7,801 nt of DNA, from NCBI GenBank assembly GCA_946002345.1, contig CAMFZA010000073.1, positions 1 to 7,801 of the forward strand, in the 5' to 3' direction. The notes under the pieces were generated by a model. It was not told the DNA's origin. It did not search any database and worked only from the letters and a program-made list of their open reading frames with translations. Shown here piece after piece: positions 6,774 through 7,801 of this stretch. A program made the translations under genes and the position numbers. Position 1 is the first letter of the stretch; each line of letters begins with the position of its first letter. Source of the DNA: an uncultured Phascolarctobacterium sp. (GTDB taxonomy: Bacteria > Bacillota > Negativicutes > Acidaminococcales > Acidaminococcaceae).

Positions 6774-6802
6774 TTGCCATGCTTGCCAGATGATGCTATA
6801 AT
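6774..6802 (+). promoter_or_regulatory. Sigma-A (sigma-70 type) promoter for rimP-nusA
   Basis: The -35 box TTGCCA is at 6774-6779 and the -10 box TATAAT at 6797-6802, with a 17-base spacer and an extended -10 TGC just before the -10. This is 5/6 plus 6/6 consensus at ideal spacing. Transcription would start near 6809, giving an untranslated leader of about 100 bases before rimP. The CTTGCCA around the -35 is repeated directly at 6782-6788. The promoter supports a transcription unit separate from the scpB-fni genes. Confidence 0.85.
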
Positions 6803-6830
6803 ATGTGTTAGAAGTATAAGTATTCTTAGT

Positions 6831-6859
6831 GAAAGAGTGGGTTGCGTACCCGCTCTTTC
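6831..6859 (+). promoter_or_regulatory. Leader hairpin upstream of rimP
   Basis: GAAAGAGTGGG (6831-6841) pairs with CCCGCTCTTTC (6849-6859) over a 7-base loop (TTGCGTA). This makes an 11-bp stem with one G-U wobble, about 20 bases downstream of the predicted transcription start. There is no T run after it, so it is not an obvious intrinsic terminator. Hairpins of this kind upstream of rimP-nusA are recalled from other Firmicutes and may act in transcript stability, NusA feedback or RNase processing. The structure is seen directly; the role is inference. Confidence 0.6.
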
Positions 6860-6910
6860 CGCTTATTATGCAAAAAACTAAATATAAAATTGAATATGGA
6901 GGTGATTTTG

Positions 6911-7387
6911 ATGCAGGCAAAAGAGGTAGAAGCACTGATTACCGCTTTAGTGGAGCCCATTTTGGCGGATACTGAAATGACCCTGGTGGATGTGGAATAT
7001 GTGCGCGAAAAGGATTGGTATCTGCGTATTTTTATTGACAAGCCTGGTGGAGTCGAGATCGACGATTGCCAGCTGGTCAGTGAACAATTGACCGCAGTTT
7101 TGGATGCTAAGGATCCCATTCCGGATAAGTACTTTCTAGAGGTTTCCTCGCCCGGCATCGACAGGCCGCTGAAAAAGGATAAGGATTTTGAAGCAGCCTA
7201 TGGTACAAAGGTGGACATTGTGTTCTTTGCTCCCTGGGAAGGCTTAAAGAATCTGGTGGGAGTGCTGGAATCCCATGATGACGATGCTGTCTGGGTAAGA
7301 AAGATTATTAAGGGTAAGGAGTTTAAAACTCCGGACCGTATCGAACGTAAATTGATTGCTGTTATTAGACCGCATATTGACTTTTAA
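6911..7387 (+). CDS. rimP: Ribosome maturation factor RimP
   Basis: RimP binds free 30S subunits and helps their maturation. The protein has 158 residues, normal for the family. The N-terminal alpha/beta domain includes VDVEYVREKDWYLRIFIDKPGG, then the DDCQLVSEQL segment, and the signature SSPGIDRPL at residues 79-87. The C-terminal SH3-like domain follows (about 90-158), ending with IAVIRPHIDF. ATG 6911 is chosen because GGAGG at 6898-6902 lies 8 bases upstream. In-frame ATG 6896 would include the ribosome binding site itself, and the frame upstream to 6842 runs through the leader hairpin. It is the first gene after its own promoter and is followed 27 bases later by nusA, the standard rimP-nusA arrangement. 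Confidence 0.95.
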   Translation: MQAKEVEALITALVEPILADTEMTLVDVEYVREKDWYLRIFIDKPGGVEIDDCQLVSEQLTAVLDAKDPIPDKYFLEVSSPGIDRPLKKDKDFEAAYGTKVDIVFFAPWEGLKNLVGVLESHDDDAVWVRKIIKGKEFKTPDRIERKLIAVIRPHIDF

Positions 7388-7414
7388 AATTACAGAAAAT
7401 AGGAGGCGTACTAA

Positions 7415-7801
7415 GTGAACGCAGATTTTATCTCAGCCATTCAAGAATTGGGAAAGGAGAAGGGTATCGAGCCCGAGCTTCTCTACCAGGCTGTTGAAGA
7501 CGCTTTGGTTGCTGCTTATAAGAAAAATTCCAACACTAACCAAAATGTTAGAGTGGATATGAATAAGGAAACCGGTGAAATTCATGTATATGCTCAACGC
7601 ACCGTGGTTGAGGGTGTACCTGTTGATGAGACTCAAATGACCTTGGATGAGGCTCATGTTATTGATCCTCGTTATATGATTGGTGATATTGTTGAGACAG
7701 AGGTAACTCCGAAAAACTTTGGTCGTATTTCTGCCCAAAACGCTATGAAGGTTTTGGTACAAAGCATCCTCTAGGCTGAACGTGGACAGGATTATTAGAG
7801 T
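7415..7801 (+). CDS. nusA: Transcription termination/antitermination factor NusA, N-terminal part, broken by in-frame TAG and cut by window edge
   Basis: NusA binds RNA polymerase and modulates pausing, termination and antitermination. The start is GTG 7415, preceded by AGGAGG at 7401-7406 (8-base spacing). The visible protein matches the NusA N-terminal domain: MNADFISAIQELGKEKGIEPELL, AVEDALVAAYKKN, NVRVDMNKETGEIHVYAQRTVVEGV, IDPRYMIGDIVETEVTPKNFGRISAQNA. At 7772-7774 a TAG falls where the family has Glu in QRIREAER. The preceding residues read QSIL, so both conserved arginines are also lost. After the TAG the frame reads AERGQDY and then a second TAG at 7796-7798. A one-base deletion after 7783 would instead give AERDRII, which also resembles the family. 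Only about 129 codons of a gene normally near 350-400 codons are present. I infer local sequence error close to the end of the record, not a real short protein. Confidence 0.9.

Noticed and set aside
6842..6910. Upstream extension of the rimP frame
   Set aside because: It would translate the loop and right arm of the leader hairpin and the ribosome binding site, and adds no family-conserved residues.
1..7801. Mobile element, CRISPR array, tRNA/rRNA or defence island
   Set aside because: No terminal repeats, spaced direct repeats, cloverleaf or transposase/nuclease frames were seen, and the gaps between genes are too short apart from the rimP leader.

Overview
The window reads as an ordinary housekeeping segment of a Negativicutes-type Firmicute, most likely near Acidaminococcaceae such as Phascolarctobacterium. 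The taxon is an inference from remembered protein similarity and gene order. The supporting features are the order scpB - rluB - flavoprotein - cmk - plsC - ispH/rpsA, the fused IspH/ribosomal protein S1, a type 2 IPP isomerase, strong AGGAGG-type ribosome binding sites and moderate GC. Every gene is on the + strand. I see no mobile element, CRISPR array, tRNA, rRNA or defence system.

Layout. Positions 2-250 hold the 3' end of scpB (chromosome condensation). A 70-base gap with a small hairpin leads to rluB (23S rRNA pseudouridine synthase, 321-1046). This overlaps by ATGA a BaiN/HI0933-type flavoprotein (1043-2281). Next come cmk (2299-2967, broken by an in-frame TAA), plsC (2964-3560, ATGA overlap), ispH-rpsA (3557-5629, ATGA overlap) and fni/idi-2 (5641-6705). 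The tight spacing suggests one operon carrying RNA modification, CMP kinase for nucleotide and phospholipid supply, acyltransfer to lysophosphatidic acid, the last MEP-pathway step, ribosomal protein S1 and IPP/DMAPP isomerisation. A 205-base gap then carries a clear sigma-A promoter and a leader hairpin, followed by rimP (6911-7387) and the start of nusA (7415 to the window edge). This is the usual first part of the rimP-nusA-infB operon.

Two things deserve a second look. First, cmk and nusA each carry in-frame stop codons surrounded by missense changes at conserved residues, and nearly all can be explained as G/T (or C/A) transversions. This looks more like local sequence error or damage than recoding, but it should be checked against reads. 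Second, the S1 half of the IspH-S1 fusion has codon usage unlike the IspH half (GTG is 10 of 19 valine codons in IspH and 1 of 50 in S1). A strong in-frame AAGGAGG plus ATG sits exactly at the junction, suggesting that free S1 is made by internal initiation. I found no convincing evidence of a wholly new biological system.
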